Of a stretch of DNA of 53,475 nt, positions 23,815-34,011 are shown in pieces. Both the position numbers and the translations under genes were made by a program. The DNA is from Bacteroidales bacterium UBA6192 (lineage in GTDB: Bacteria; Bacteroidota; Bacteroidia; Bacteroidales; F082), in assembly GCA_002422725.1 (NCBI GenBank), contig DITE01000057.1, positions 1-53,475 on the forward strand, written 5' to 3'. Positions within the stretch are counted from its first letter, which is position 1. The number at the start of each line of letters is the position of its first letter. The notes under the pieces are model-generated. The model had not been told where the DNA came from, made no database searches, and saw only the letters and a list, made by a program, of their open reading frames with translations.

Positions 23815-25157
23815 CTGTTTAACGCTTTTTCAATGGGTTCAACCAACTGATCGATATCACCGGCCCCAAGTGTCAACAAAACTTCGGGCTTAAGTTTAAT
23901 AATTGACTTTATCAGTTCTTCTTTCTCGCACAACAGCTTCATTTCAAGCCCAATTCTCTCCAGCAAAAGTGCCGATGTAAGCCCGGGCAAGGGTAACTCG
24001 CGGGCCGGGTAAATCGGCAGCAGAATCACTTCGTCGAGTAGGGAAAGGCTCGAAGCAAATTCATCAAGGAAATCACGTGTCCGGCTGAAAAGGTGTGGTT
24101 GAAACACGCCGGTTATGCGCTTGCTGGGAAACAATTCCCTTGCAGCAGCAATACATGCCCTGATTTCTTCCGGATGGTGTGCATAATCATCAACAAAAAC
24201 CATATCGTTTCTGCGTATCCGGAATTCAAACCGCCTCTTAACACCCAGGTACTTTGAAAATCCCTGAGCGATCACATCGGGTTGCACGCCCACTTCGATG
24301 GCTACCATTGCAGCGGCTAATGCGTTTTCAATGTTGTGCATGCCCGGAATACACCAGCTGATCGGTGTTGGAGGGCAACCTTCCCTATGTATAGAAAACA
24401 ACACCTTTCCCGACTGATAACTAACCTGATCGGACCAGATGTCGGCATGATCAGAATGACCATAGCTGGCCTTTCTCTCAGGACTATTCAACGAAAGATC
24501 CTCATGGCTGATTAACAGTCCTCCTTCTTTGATTTGATTGACAAATGACTGATATGATCCCTGCATCGTATGAAGGTTCTGATAAATGTCAAGATGATCG
24601 GCATCCATCGACGACACCACGGCTATATCAGGATGAAGATGAAGGAAAGACTGGTCGTATTCGTCGGCCTCCACAATCACATAACGACTTTGTTGACTTG
24701 TAACAAGATTGCTATTAAAATTAAGTGCAATTCCGCCAATGAAGGCCGTAACCGGCAATCCGGCCTGATGCAACAGAAATGCAATCATGGATGTAATGCT
24801 TGTCTTTCCGTGTGTACCGGCAACTGCAATGGTAAAGTGATTATTGGCAAGTTCGCCCAGCAGCTGTGCTCTTTTCATGAGCGGAATTCCCTTATTGCGG
24901 ATATAGACAAGTTCAGTGTTGTCGGGTGGAATAGCCGGAGTGTAAACAACAAGGTTGGTATTTTCAGGAATCTGCTTAATATCTTCCGTATAATGAATCA
25001 CCATGCCTTCCTCAGCAAGGGCAACAGTGAGTGGGGTACAAACTTTATCGTAGCCATGAACTTTCTTCCCTGCCTGACTGAAATACCTTGCAAGGGCGCT
25101 CATTCCGATGCCGCCTATGCCAAGAAAATAAACCGTATTCAGTTTTTCAATGTTCAT
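23811..25157 (-). CDS. murC: UDP-N-acetylmuramate-L-alanine ligase
   Basis: A 448-residue Mur ligase that adds L-Ala to UDP-MurNAc. GIGGIGMS (13-20) binds UDP and GTHGKTS (114-120) is the ATP loop. The central motif VEADEYDQSFL and the C-terminal DDYAHHPEEI are specific for MurC. Overlaps murG by 11 bases and ftsQ by 4. Confidence 0.97.
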   Translation of the reverse strand: MNIEKLNTVYFLGIGGIGMSALARYFSQAGKKVHGYDKVCTPLTVALAEEGMVIHYTEDIKQIPENTNLVVYTPAIPPDNTELVYIRNKGIPLMKRAQLLGELANNHFTIAVAGTHGKTSITSMIAFLLHQAGLPVTAFIGGIALNFNSNLVTSQQSRYVIVEADEYDQSFLHLHPDIAVVSSMDADHLDIYQNLHTMQGSYQSFVNQIKEGGLLISHEDLSLNSPERKASYGHSDHADIWSDQVSYQSGKVLFSIHREGCPPTPISWCIPGMHNIENALAAAMVAIEVGVQPDVIAQGFSKYLGVKRRFEFRIRRNDMVFVDDYAHHPEEIRACIAAARELFPSKRITGVFQPHLFSRTRDFLDEFASSLSLLDEVILLPIYPARELPLPGLTSALLLERIGLEMKLLCEKEELIKSIIKLKPEVLLTLGAGDIDQLVEPIEKALNR

Positions 25158-26265
25158 GTTTCAACAGGCTCGTTATTTCATTGGCAATTCTGTCTGCTGC
25201 GTCAGTGATTGCAAAGCGCTCAAGTTTAGCCGACATCAACTCCAAGCGTTTCGTATCTGTTATTAATGATGTTACTTCTTTGATCAATTGTTTTTCAGCA
25301 TGCATATTCTCGACAACCAAAGCCGCCTCGTCTTCTGATAAACGCAATGCATTTTTCATCTGATGGTTCTCCGATGCTGTTGGCAGCGGTACAAAAATGG
25401 CTGGTTTGCCAACAACAGCAATTTCAGATATAGCTATTGCTCCGGCTCGCGAAACAATAAGTGTTGCTGCTGCATAGGCCAAATCCATGCGATTGATAAA
25501 AACATGAGGTTTAATTGTTTCCTGCATTGCATCGTGTTCAACCTGGATGACTGCCCGGTGAAAATACGATTCCCCTGTTTGCCATATCAGTTGTATTCCG
25601 GCTATCACCAGATCCTTAAGGTGAGCACCAATGGCTTTGTTGATCGAATGTGCCCCCTGACTGCCACCAACAACCAACAAAACTGGCTTATCCGGACTTA
25701 ATCCGAAGAACTTCAGTGCCTCGGACTTTTTACCGGCTATATCGACAGCTGTTTTACGCAACGGATTACCGGTCAACACGGTTCTTTCCTTCGGAAACCA
25801 GGTTTCCATATGGTCATAAGCAACACAAATTGTGTTCACTTTTTTTCCAAGCACCCGATTTGTAACGCCAGGAAATGAATTCTGCTCCTGGATAAGTGTT
25901 GGGATTTTGAGCGAGATTGCTGCCCTTAGGGTTGGTCCGCTGGCATAACCTCCAACACCAATTACCACATCGGGACTAAACCTTTTCAAAATCAACCATG
26001 CCCTGACCATGCTCAGTATGAGCTTGAATGGGAAACTCAGATTCCTATAGCTCAAATTTCTTTGAAAACCGCTAATCCATAATCCTTTAATCTCGTATCC
26101 AGCCTGAGGTACTTTTTGCATCTCCATGCGTCCCAAAGCACCTACAAACAATAGTTTACAATCGGGAAACCTCGACCTCATTGCGTCGGCTATGGCGATT
26201 GCAGGGAAAATATGACCCCCTGTGCCTCCCCCACTGATGACTATTTTAATTGGCTTCGACGACAT
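25147..26265 (-). CDS. murG: Lipid II synthase MurG
   Basis: A 372-residue GT28 glycosyltransferase that adds GlcNAc to lipid I at the inner face of the membrane. SGGGTGGHIFPA (11-22) is the N-terminal glycine loop. GVGGYASGPT, QEQNSFPG and the donor-binding region SRAGAIAISE ... PLPTASENHQ are all present. Overlaps the end of ftsW by 20 bases. Confidence 0.97.
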   Translation of the reverse strand: MSSKPIKIVISGGGTGGHIFPAIAIADAMRSRFPDCKLLFVGALGRMEMQKVPQAGYEIKGLWISGFQRNLSYRNLSFPFKLILSMVRAWLILKRFSPDVVIGVGGYASGPTLRAAISLKIPTLIQEQNSFPGVTNRVLGKKVNTICVAYDHMETWFPKERTVLTGNPLRKTAVDIAGKKSEALKFFGLSPDKPVLLVVGGSQGAHSINKAIGAHLKDLVIAGIQLIWQTGESYFHRAVIQVEHDAMQETIKPHVFINRMDLAYAAATLIVSRAGAIAISEIAVVGKPAIFVPLPTASENHQMKNALRLSEDEAALVVENMHAEKQLIKEVTSLITDTKRLELMSAKLERFAITDAADRIANEITSLLKHEH

Positions 26266-27406
26266 CAGCTGTTATTTGTTGATTCTTTTTAGCAATTTCT
26301 TTACTCACACTCAGGATAATACCTATGGAAAGGCTGGTAAACCAGATTGAAGTTCCTCCCATACTGACCAATGGCAGAGGCTGGCCTGTAACCGGCAGCA
26401 AACCAACGGCTACACCCATATTGATCATTGCCTGAAAAACCAGGCTGAAAGCCACACCAATGGTCAGAAACGCACCAAATGTCTGCGGAATCTTTGTTAC
26501 GATCACCACGGCCCTGAATAACAAAATGAGGTATAGAAGTACCAGAAATGTACCACCAACCAAACCATACTCTTCGATAATAATGGCAAAAATAAAATCG
26601 GAATATGGATGTGGCAGAAAATTCCGTTGAGTACTGTTTCCCGGACCTTTGCCAAACAACCCCCCGCCGGCTATTGCTATCTTTGATTGCTCCACCTGAA
26701 AGTTATCCCCTCCACCTGCCACAAAGTTTTCGATTCTGTTCTTCCAGGTGTACAAGCGCCCCTGCTTATCATCAGGCATCTGAAACAGTATCAGGATGAA
26801 AATGGTTAAAAATACCAGACCAATGCCAATCAGGTAAAAAATATACTTCATATTAACCCTTCCGATAAACATCAGCACCAGACTCGTTGTAAACAACATC
26901 AATGCAGTTGACAGATTGGCCGGCAAAATCAGAAATACAATAATCAGAACCGGCAACATAATGGGGACAAATGCCGATCTGAAATCCTTGATATGGTCCT
27001 GTTTCTTGGTCAATAAACGGGCTAAGTAAATAATAAGCGTCAGTTTTGCCAGGTCGCTTGTTTGAAAAGTCAGGTTAAATGGAAGAGGAATAACCCGCTT
27101 TGCATCATTCAGATCGAGGCCAAAGAATAGTGTAAACAAGAGCAATGGAATTGAAATCCAGAGGGCAACCTGAAAAACAGGCGAGAAATAAATATACTTG
27201 ACTTTATGTGCCAGATACATAAAAAAGAATCCAAGGAAAAGGATCACAAAATGCTTTAGCATATAATACTCTGTGTTGCCTCCCTTATACTTATAGGCCA
27301 GTGTACCGGTTGAACTGTAAACGGCCAGCAACGAAAAAATTGACAAAAGCAGCACTACTGCCCAGATCACTTTATCGCCTTTAATATCTCTGAGTAATGA
27401 ACTCAT
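26246..27406 (-). CDS. ftsW: Peptidoglycan polymerase FtsW
   Basis: A 386-residue SEDS-family protein with about ten membrane helices, the septal glycan polymerase that works with FtsI. Typical motifs: KHFVILFLGF, PFNLTFQTSDLAKLTLIIYL, IAIAGGGLFGKGPG, HPYSDFIFAIIIEEYGLVGG and LPLVSMGGTS. The ATG at 27406 gives the expected short cytoplasmic start and lies 1 base after the murD stop. The frame is open to 27535, but that part lies inside murD. Confidence 0.95.
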   Translation of the reverse strand: MSSLLRDIKGDKVIWAVVLLLSIFSLLAVYSSTGTLAYKYKGGNTEYYMLKHFVILFLGFFFMYLAHKVKYIYFSPVFQVALWISIPLLLFTLFFGLDLNDAKRVIPLPFNLTFQTSDLAKLTLIIYLARLLTKKQDHIKDFRSAFVPIMLPVLIIVFLILPANLSTALMLFTTSLVLMFIGRVNMKYIFYLIGIGLVFLTIFILILFQMPDDKQGRLYTWKNRIENFVAGGGDNFQVEQSKIAIAGGGLFGKGPGNSTQRNFLPHPYSDFIFAIIIEEYGLVGGTFLVLLYLILLFRAVVIVTKIPQTFGAFLTIGVAFSLVFQAMINMGVAVGLLPVTGQPLPLVSMGGTSIWFTSLSIGIILSVSKEIAKKNQQITADVVEAN

Positions 27407-27407
27407 C

Positions 27408-28766
27408 TTATAGTTTTTTAACTGCGTCTTTGAACTGATTGCCACGGTCCTCAAAATTCTCGAACAGATCGAAACTGGCGCAGGCGGGCGAAAGCAAAAC
27501 CACATCATTGTTGGAAGCCAGATTGGATGCAGCAAACACTGCTTCTGATGCTGACAGGGTGTCGACCATCACGGGAACCAAGTCACCAAATGCCTCATGT
27601 ATCCGACTGTTATCAGTCCCCAGACAGACAATCGCTTTCACCTTTTTCTTAACCAGTGCTTTGAGAATTTCATAATCATTTCCTTTATCGACTCCCCCTA
27701 CAATCCAAACCACCGGCCTTTCCATGCTTTCGATTGCATACCAGGTTGAGTTAACGTTGGTTGCCTTGGAGTCGTTGATGTACGACACTCCATGCACATT
27801 AGCCACATACTCCAGGCGATGGGCAATATTCTGAAAGTCGGAAAGACATTGTTTTATAGTCTCTTTTCTGATATTCAGTAGTTTACCGGCGATTCCGGCT
27901 GCCATTGAATTGTAAACATTGTGCTTGCCTTGTAATGCCAATTGTTCTAGTGTCATGTGTAAATGGGTTTTATCGGTATGTATAACTATTTCATTTTGAT
28001 TCATTGAAGCCCCTTGCCTGCGCACTGAATTGCTCAGGGTGAAGGGGTATAATCTCGCTTTGGGATTGTATCTTTGGAGTTGACTCATTGTCATCGGATC
28101 GTCGGAGCAGAAAACAAAGGCATCCTCTTCGGTCTGGTTCTGGATAATTCTGAATTTTGAATCGGCGTAGCGCTGGAAATCATCTCCATACCTGTCGAGA
28201 TGATCCGGTGTGATATTGGTTAATATGGCTATGTCGGCTTTAAAGCTGAACATGCCATCAAGCTGAAAACTGCTTAACTCAAGCACATAATAGTCATGTT
28301 TTGACTCGGCTACCTGCCAGGCAAAGCTCCTGCCCACATTTCCAGCCACACTTACATTCAAGCCGGCCTTCTGTAAAATATGGCCAATCAGCATGGTGGT
28401 GGTAGTTTTCCCGTTGCTTCCTGTTACACAAATTTTTGTAGCGTTGGTAAACCATGCAGCAAACTCAATTTCGGAGATTACTGGCAGCCCGATTCCTTTC
28501 AGATGAAGCACTTCGTTTGAATCATCAGGAATTCCAGGGCTTTTTATCACCAGATCAGAAGTGGCCAGTCGTTCCAGACTATGCCCTCCTTCTTCAAAAT
28601 CTATATTGTTGCTGAGTAAAACATCCTTGAAGGTGTTCCTGATCATTCCTTTATCCGACACAAAAACAGGAATTCCCTGCCTTGACGCAAGCAATGCCGC
28701 TCCGCAACCACTTTCGCCGGCCCCAAGAACGACTATATTCCTATATGTTGTATCTTCTCTTTTCAT
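27408..28766 (-). CDS. murD: UDP-N-acetylmuramoylalanine-D-glutamate ligase
   Basis: A 452-residue Mur ligase that adds D-Glu. The N-terminal Rossmann part reads VVLGAGESGCGAALLA; GSNGKTTTT (116-124) binds ATP; ELSSFQLDG, LTNITPDHLDRYG, YINDSKATN and the late LLSPACASFDLFENFEDRG are MurD signatures. It starts 4 bases after mraY ends. Confidence 0.97.
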   Translation of the reverse strand: MKREDTTYRNIVVLGAGESGCGAALLASRQGIPVFVSDKGMIRNTFKDVLLSNNIDFEEGGHSLERLATSDLVIKSPGIPDDSNEVLHLKGIGLPVISEIEFAAWFTNATKICVTGSNGKTTTTMLIGHILQKAGLNVSVAGNVGRSFAWQVAESKHDYYVLELSSFQLDGMFSFKADIAILTNITPDHLDRYGDDFQRYADSKFRIIQNQTEEDAFVFCSDDPMTMSQLQRYNPKARLYPFTLSNSVRRQGASMNQNEIVIHTDKTHLHMTLEQLALQGKHNVYNSMAAGIAGKLLNIRKETIKQCLSDFQNIAHRLEYVANVHGVSYINDSKATNVNSTWYAIESMERPVVWIVGGVDKGNDYEILKALVKKKVKAIVCLGTDNSRIHEAFGDLVPVMVDTLSASEAVFAASNLASNNDVVLLSPACASFDLFENFEDRGNQFKDAVKKL

Positions 28767-28770
28767 TTCA

Positions 28771-30009
28771 TTATCTGAGCTTCAAGGTTATGATCGTTAG
28801 AACAGACAGCATAACACCCACGATTAAAAACCTCAGCACTATTTTAGGTTCTGAATATCCAAGTTTCTGATAATGATGATGTAAAGGCGACATTTTAAAA
28901 ATACGACGGCCTACTCCATACTTTTGGCGGGTATACTTAAACCAGGAAACCTGAAGAATAACCGAAAGGCTTTCGGCCAGGAAGATTCCGCAAAGAATGG
29001 GAATCAGCAGCTCTTTGCGTATAATAATAGCAAAAACAGCAATTATGCCACCCAGGGCCAGACTTCCTGTGTCGCCCATAAACACCTGAGCAGGATATGA
29101 ATTGTACCAAAGGAAGCCAATATTGGCTCCAACAAAGGCACTGATAAAAATTGTCAGCTCACCTGAATTAGGCAGATACATAATATTCAAATAGTCGGCA
29201 AAGATGATATTACCTGATACCCATGCCAGAATGCCCAGTGTGGCCCCAATGATGGCAGATGTACCAACGGCAAGTCCATCCATTCCATCGGTGAGATTGG
29301 CTCCATTCGAAACCCCGACGATGATCAGGATAACAATGGGAATAAAAATCAAAAACGCCCATTTCTCATAGCCCGGGCCTAACCATCGTAAAAGAACCGC
29401 GTAATCAAATTCATTGTTCTTAATAAAGGGGATTGTTGTTTTTGTCACCTTGCTTTCCTCAACCATAAAGCGCGATGCAGGACCTTCGGCAACAACATTG
29501 CCGACAACCTGTTTGAAATCACGTGGTTTTTCACGCATGACGATGCTGTTGTCAAAATACATCGTGGAGGCAACAACAAGGCCTAAAAACACTTGTCCAA
29601 TGACCTTGGTTTTTCCTGACAAACCACGTTTATCTCTTTTGAAAACCTTGATATAATCATCTATAAATCCTAACCCCCCCAGCCAAACCGCAGTGAACAG
29701 CATGAGGATAACATAGGTGTTGGTTAGTTCGGCAAACAACAAGGTGGGAATAATCAATGAAGCCAATATAATGAGCCCACCCATAGTTGGCGTACCTTGC
29801 TTCTCAAGCTGTCCTTCAAGACCCAGATCACGCACCGTTTCACCCACCTGACGACGATTCAGGTATCCGATCCACCTTTTTCCAAAATACAAGGATATGA
29901 TCAGCGACGTAATCACTGCCATAGCAGCTCTGAACGAAATATACTGAAACACCTGAGCACCCGGAAAATCGAAAACCCTGTCTAAATAGCCGAATAGGTA
30001 GTATAACAT
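28771..30009 (-). CDS. mraY: Phospho-MurNAc-pentapeptide transferase
   Basis: A 412-residue integral membrane enzyme that makes lipid I from UDP-MurNAc-pentapeptide and undecaprenyl phosphate. FIDDYIKVFKR (Asp117-Asp118) and NLTDGMDGLAVG are catalytic signatures, as is the late MSPLHHHYQKLG. It is about 50 residues longer than E. coli MraY because of an insert at about 155-215 (MREKPRDFKQVVG ... FIKNNEFDYAV). I believe this insert is common to Bacteroidota. Confidence 0.96.
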   Translation of the reverse strand: MLYYLFGYLDRVFDFPGAQVFQYISFRAAMAVITSLIISLYFGKRWIGYLNRRQVGETVRDLGLEGQLEKQGTPTMGGLIILASLIIPTLLFAELTNTYVILMLFTAVWLGGLGFIDDYIKVFKRDKRGLSGKTKVIGQVFLGLVVASTMYFDNSIVMREKPRDFKQVVGNVVAEGPASRFMVEESKVTKTTIPFIKNNEFDYAVLLRWLGPGYEKWAFLIFIPIVILIIVGVSNGANLTDGMDGLAVGTSAIIGATLGILAWVSGNIIFADYLNIMYLPNSGELTIFISAFVGANIGFLWYNSYPAQVFMGDTGSLALGGIIAVFAIIIRKELLIPILCGIFLAESLSVILQVSWFKYTRQKYGVGRRIFKMSPLHHHYQKLGYSEPKIVLRFLIVGVMLSVLTIITLKLR

Positions 30010-30013
30010 AAGC

Positions 30014-31477
30014 TCAATGTTTTGCTAACAATTCAAATAATTCTTTCTTATCATCAAAAGGATATTTAACCCCATCGATTTCCTGATATTTCTCATGGCC
30101 TTTTCCGGCAACAAGAATGATGTCGCCCGACCTTGCCATCGCCACTGCAGCTTTTATGGCCTCATGTCGGTTGGTGATGGCTAATGTGCGTGAATAATAT
30201 TGTGGTTCAACCCCTTTGCGCATGTCAAGAATGATGCTCTCCGGATTTTCTGAACGCGGATTGTCGGAGGTAAGAATAAGTTTGTTGCTCAATTTTGCAG
30301 CCACCTTTGCCATTTCTGGCCTTTTGGTCCGGTCGCGGTCGCCGCCGGCACCAGTCACCGTAATAAGCAGTTCGTTGTGAGTCCTGATTTCATTTATTGT
30401 TTCGAGCACATTCAGCAAGGCGTCAGGTGTATGGGCATAATCAACAATACCTATAATTCCTTCTGGCGATTTCATCACCTCAAACCTTCCTTCGGCACTG
30501 GTCAGGGCACTAATCCCTCTGAGGGCTTCTGACTTATCAAGCCCGGCCAGTACAGACGCTGCATAAACCGCCAATAAATTACTGGCATTGAACTTTCCTG
30601 TCATGCAGGTAAACAAATCCTGACCATCGATCTGCATAACAAGGCCTTCAAAACGGTTCTCGATAAGCTTTGCCCTGAAATCGGCATCAGTGTTGAGCCC
30701 GAAGGTGAATTTCGAAGCTTTGGTGTTCTGCAACATGAATTGACCATTGCGATCGTCCTGGTTAACTAGGGCAAATGCATGTGCGCCCAACATGTCGAAA
30801 AGCAATTTTTTGGTGTCACGGTAATGAGCAAAACTCCCATGATAGTCAAGGTGATCGTGGGTGAGATTTGTAAAAATCCCTCCTTCGAACCGAAGGCCTG
30901 CCACCCTGAATTGATCCAGGGCATGTGAACTAACCTCCATAAATGCATAGGTGCAACCATGATCAACCATTTCGGCGAGCAAGGCATTGATCGACAAGGC
31001 ATCAGGAGTGGTATGCGTGGACGCAACAACTTTTGTGTCTATGCGGTTTTCAATGGTGGACAACAACCCTGAAGGATAGCCACATTGCGAAAAAAGCCTG
31101 TAGAGTAATGTGGCTATAGTTGTTTTGCCGTTGGTTCCGGTAACCCCGATAAGCTTCAGGTTTTCAGATGGATAATTGTAAAAGGCCGCCGACATAAATG
31201 CTAGGGCAAAAGCTGCGTTCTCAACAACCACATACGTTACAGAGCTATGCTGCATCTTGGGGAGCTGTTCGCAAACGACTGCAATGGCACCCGCTTCAAT
31301 AGCTTTTTCAATGAATACATGACCGTTGGTTGTTCTTCCGCTCACTGCTACAAACACATCTCCTGCAGACACCTTCCTGGAATCGAACGCAATGGATGAT
31401 ATCTTGACATCCGGATTTCCTACGATCTGTTTGACCGGACTTTTGAGTAATATGGTGGTCAGCAGTTTTTCCATCAC
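30014..31477 (-). CDS. murE: UDP-MurNAc-tripeptide synthetase
   Basis: A 487-residue Mur ligase. GTNGKTT (114-120) binds ATP; THTTPDAL, MEVSSHAL and TNLTHDHLDYHG are the usual central motifs. DNPR at 405-408 (SDNPRSENPE) is the motif associated with meso-diaminopimelate as third amino acid, the normal choice in Bacteroidota. Its ATG overlaps the ftsI stop. Confidence 0.97.
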   Translation of the reverse strand: MMEKLLTTILLKSPVKQIVGNPDVKISSIAFDSRKVSAGDVFVAVSGRTTNGHVFIEKAIEAGAIAVVCEQLPKMQHSSVTYVVVENAAFALAFMSAAFYNYPSENLKLIGVTGTNGKTTIATLLYRLFSQCGYPSGLLSTIENRIDTKVVASTHTTPDALSINALLAEMVDHGCTYAFMEVSSHALDQFRVAGLRFEGGIFTNLTHDHLDYHGSFAHYRDTKKLLFDMLGAHAFALVNQDDRNGQFMLQNTKASKFTFGLNTDADFRAKLIENRFEGLVMQIDGQDLFTCMTGKFNASNLLAVYAASVLAGLDKSEALRGISALTSAEGRFEVMKSPEGIIGIVDYAHTPDALLNVLETINEIRTHNELLITVTGAGGDRDRTKRPEMAKVAAKLSNKLILTSDNPRSENPESIILDMRKGVEPQYYSRTLAITNRHEAIKAAVAMARSGDIILVAGKGHEKYQEIDGVKYPFDDKKELFELLAKH

Positions 31478-33594
31478 AAATTCAAAAGATTAAGTTCGAT
31501 AACCTGACCAGAAACCAATCTGGTGCCCGCCTCGGGAAGCTGTGAAGCCACCTGGCCACGGCCGCTTACTATCGGTTTAAGACCAATTTTTTCAAGAAGA
31601 TAAATCGCATCACGAAGTCCCATGCCGGTCACATCAGGAACAAGGGTGTCGGAAAACTCAGCTGGAGCAAGCATCATCTGATCGCCCTCAACTTTGCGTC
31701 CAACCCATTCTATCCCATAGAAATGCCGGCTGGTCGATTCGCCAATCTCGCCATATATGTATGAAAGATCATCATAATGAGTCAGTCCGGTCGGGATTGG
31801 AATTACAGGAAGGGTAGTATCAACCTGATTGTGTCCATCATGTATATCGAGTCGTGTGGCATACACTTTATCGGCAATTTCCCTGAAAACCGGAGCCGCA
31901 ACGGCTCCACCATAAATTTTTCCTGCGCTTGGATTGTTCACAACCACAATGCATGAGTATTTGGGATCCTTTGCAGGGAAATATCCCACGAATGATGCAT
32001 TGTAATTTTGCTTGTTGTAGCCCTTTTTTCCCGAAGCAATCTGTGCTGTACCAGTTTTCCCGGCAATTTTCACCGGACTATCCTTCAGGCTTTTGGCCGT
32101 ACCCCTTTCGACCACACCCTCCATCAGTGACCTTACCGATTCAATCGTCGTTGCTGAAGCAATAGAAGGGTTGATCACCTCGGTTTCGAAGCGGCGGATG
32201 ACATAACCTCCCTGATTGATCTCTTTTACGAATATGGGTTTTACCATAATGCCATTGTTGGCAACTGCATTGTACAAAGTCAGAATCTGAAGAGGTGTCA
32301 TCTGCGACTCATAGCCAATTGACATCCATGGCAGTGTGGTACCATACCAGGCATCCTTATCTTTCGGATGTTTGATATAAGGCTTACCCTCACCGGGAAT
32401 GACAATATTCAATGGCAGATGTATCGACATGGCATAGATTCTCTCAACAAATTTGGCCGGATCGTGCTGATAAGCGTTATAAACCAGTTTAGAAATTGCC
32501 ACATTCGACGACTTTTCAAAAGCTTCCCTTACAGTAATGTGTCCGTTACGGATGCTATGCACATCGCGCATTACCCGCTTGCTGTATACCATCTGTCCGT
32601 TGCCTATGCGCATGCTGTCGCTTAGCCTTACTTTACCATCTTCGAGCAAAGCCATCATTGAAGCAAGTTTAAAAGTTGAGCCTGGTTCCACACTTTCGGC
32701 CACAGCAAAATTGTATGACTCCTCGTATCTTCCGGTTTTACTGTCAAGGGTCAGGTTTGCAATGGCTTTAATGTGTCCGGTTGCCACCTCCATCAACACA
32801 GCACATCCCTGAAAAGCCTCATTTTCGGTTAAGTTGCGCCGAAGGGCACTTTCTGCAACATCCTGAATATTGATATCAATGGTTGTAACAATATCTTTTC
32901 CATTCTGCGGATCTATTTCTCCTGCATCAAACACCGGAATCCAATCTCCGTTGTTTATACGGCGTTTGAGCTGCTTGCCGTCAATACCTTTCAATTGATC
33001 ATGGAAAGCCCCTTCGAGCCCTACAAAAAGGTTCTCTCGGCTGTTCTCATAGCCCACTGTGCGGCTGGCCAGTTCCTTAAATGGTTTTTCGCGCTTGTCG
33101 TGCTGAATTACAATAAGACCTCCACGGTATTTCCCGCGATTGAAAATCGGGAATTTTCTCATTTTCTTTAGCTCAGCATAGGTTACTTTGTTCTTAATCA
33201 GCAGGTAGCGATTGCCTTCACGTCGTCCGGCACGCAAATCATTGGCATATTCTTTTGCCGACTTATTGCGAAAAAGACTTGATAATGACATGGAAAGCGA
33301 ATCGACCTTGGTTTCAAACAGGGCATCATCAATATGCGGTGAGGCAATGTCCATGCGAATCTCAAAAACCGGCACCGAAGTTGCGAGCAATGAGCCATCT
33401 TCAGCCAGTATATTACCACGTAAGGCATCCAGATTAAACACCTTAAGTTCTTGTTGTTGCGATTGTTCGATCAAATCATCACCAGTTCTGTATTGTATCA
33501 TAGCAATCTGAACGATAATGGCAATCGCAAAAAGAAGCACCGCTACATAGAGCAAGTACACACGCCATAATATTTCGCTTTTTGCTTCCTGCAT
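31474..33594 (-). CDS. ftsI: Septal transpeptidase FtsI (class B PBP) with PASTA domain
   Basis: A 706-residue bitopic penicillin-binding protein. One helix (about 12-33) is followed by the dimerisation domain and the transpeptidase domain, with Ser306-Lys309 in GSTFK, Ser362-Asn364 in KSSN and Lys513 in KTGTAQ. A single C-terminal PASTA domain (from VPDVTGMGLRDAIYLLEKIG) is present, unlike in Proteobacteria. It cross-links septal peptidoglycan with FtsW. The order ftsL-ftsI-murE is the standard dcw order. Confidence 0.96.
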   Translation of the reverse strand: MQEAKSEILWRVYLLYVAVLLFAIAIIVQIAMIQYRTGDDLIEQSQQQELKVFNLDALRGNILAEDGSLLATSVPVFEIRMDIASPHIDDALFETKVDSLSMSLSSLFRNKSAKEYANDLRAGRREGNRYLLIKNKVTYAELKKMRKFPIFNRGKYRGGLIVIQHDKREKPFKELASRTVGYENSRENLFVGLEGAFHDQLKGIDGKQLKRRINNGDWIPVFDAGEIDPQNGKDIVTTIDINIQDVAESALRRNLTENEAFQGCAVLMEVATGHIKAIANLTLDSKTGRYEESYNFAVAESVEPGSTFKLASMMALLEDGKVRLSDSMRIGNGQMVYSKRVMRDVHSIRNGHITVREAFEKSSNVAISKLVYNAYQHDPAKFVERIYAMSIHLPLNIVIPGEGKPYIKHPKDKDAWYGTTLPWMSIGYESQMTPLQILTLYNAVANNGIMVKPIFVKEINQGGYVIRRFETEVINPSIASATTIESVRSLMEGVVERGTAKSLKDSPVKIAGKTGTAQIASGKKGYNKQNYNASFVGYFPAKDPKYSCIVVVNNPSAGKIYGGAVAAPVFREIADKVYATRLDIHDGHNQVDTTLPVIPIPTGLTHYDDLSYIYGEIGESTSRHFYGIEWVGRKVEGDQMMLAPAEFSDTLVPDVTGMGLRDAIYLLEKIGLKPIVSGRGQVASQLPEAGTRLVSGQVIELNLLNL

Positions 33595-33600
33595 GATTCC

Positions 33601-34011
33601 TTATTGTTCCATTTTTACAATAATCTTCTTCACCGGTTCAATGGATTCAACCATTCCGCTTGGTGCCATCTTACGGGCTATCTCCGATTGCTTTCCGGCC
33701 TGCATCAATTCCGACTTTGTCGAAACATATTCATACTGCAGTTCCTTAAGCTCTCTGGCAACTTCATCAATATTCCGGCTTGTGCTTTCAGCATAGTAAC
33801 TATTTGCTATGTAGAACAAAGCCAATGTTGCCAGAAAAAACAAAAAGTTTAACTGATTGCGAGCCCATTCGCGCATCAGGAAATCGCCTCCCAAAATCTG
33901 CACAAGCAGCGTCCCGACAGATCCTTTTTTCTTCACCGGAGTGCCAACAGTTTCCTGCACAGTCTGACTATCAAGTTGCTTATTCTCCATTTCCAGCATG
34001 TTTTTCAGCAA
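33601..34011 (-). CDS. ftsL: FtsL-like cell division protein
   Basis: A 136-residue bitopic protein with a cytoplasmic N-terminus, one membrane helix (NQLNFLFFLATLALFYIANS, about 52-71) and a short periplasmic coiled coil (SRNIDEVARELKELQYEYVS). Size, topology and position between rsmH and ftsI identify it; the sequence itself is poorly conserved in this family. The ATG at 34011 overlaps the rsmH end by 32 bases. A later ATG (MENKQL, 33990) is equally possible. Confidence 0.8.
   Translation of the reverse strand: MLKNMLEMENKQLDSQTVQETVGTPVKKKGSVGTLLVQILGGDFLMREWARNQLNFLFFLATLALFYIANSYYAESTSRNIDEVARELKELQYEYVSTKSELMQAGKQSEIARKMAPSGMVESIEPVKKIIVKMEQ

Noticed and set aside
27407..27535. Longer FtsW with 43 extra N-terminal residues
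   Set aside because: The extra part is another-frame reading of the murD end; FtsW normally begins a few residues before the first helix.
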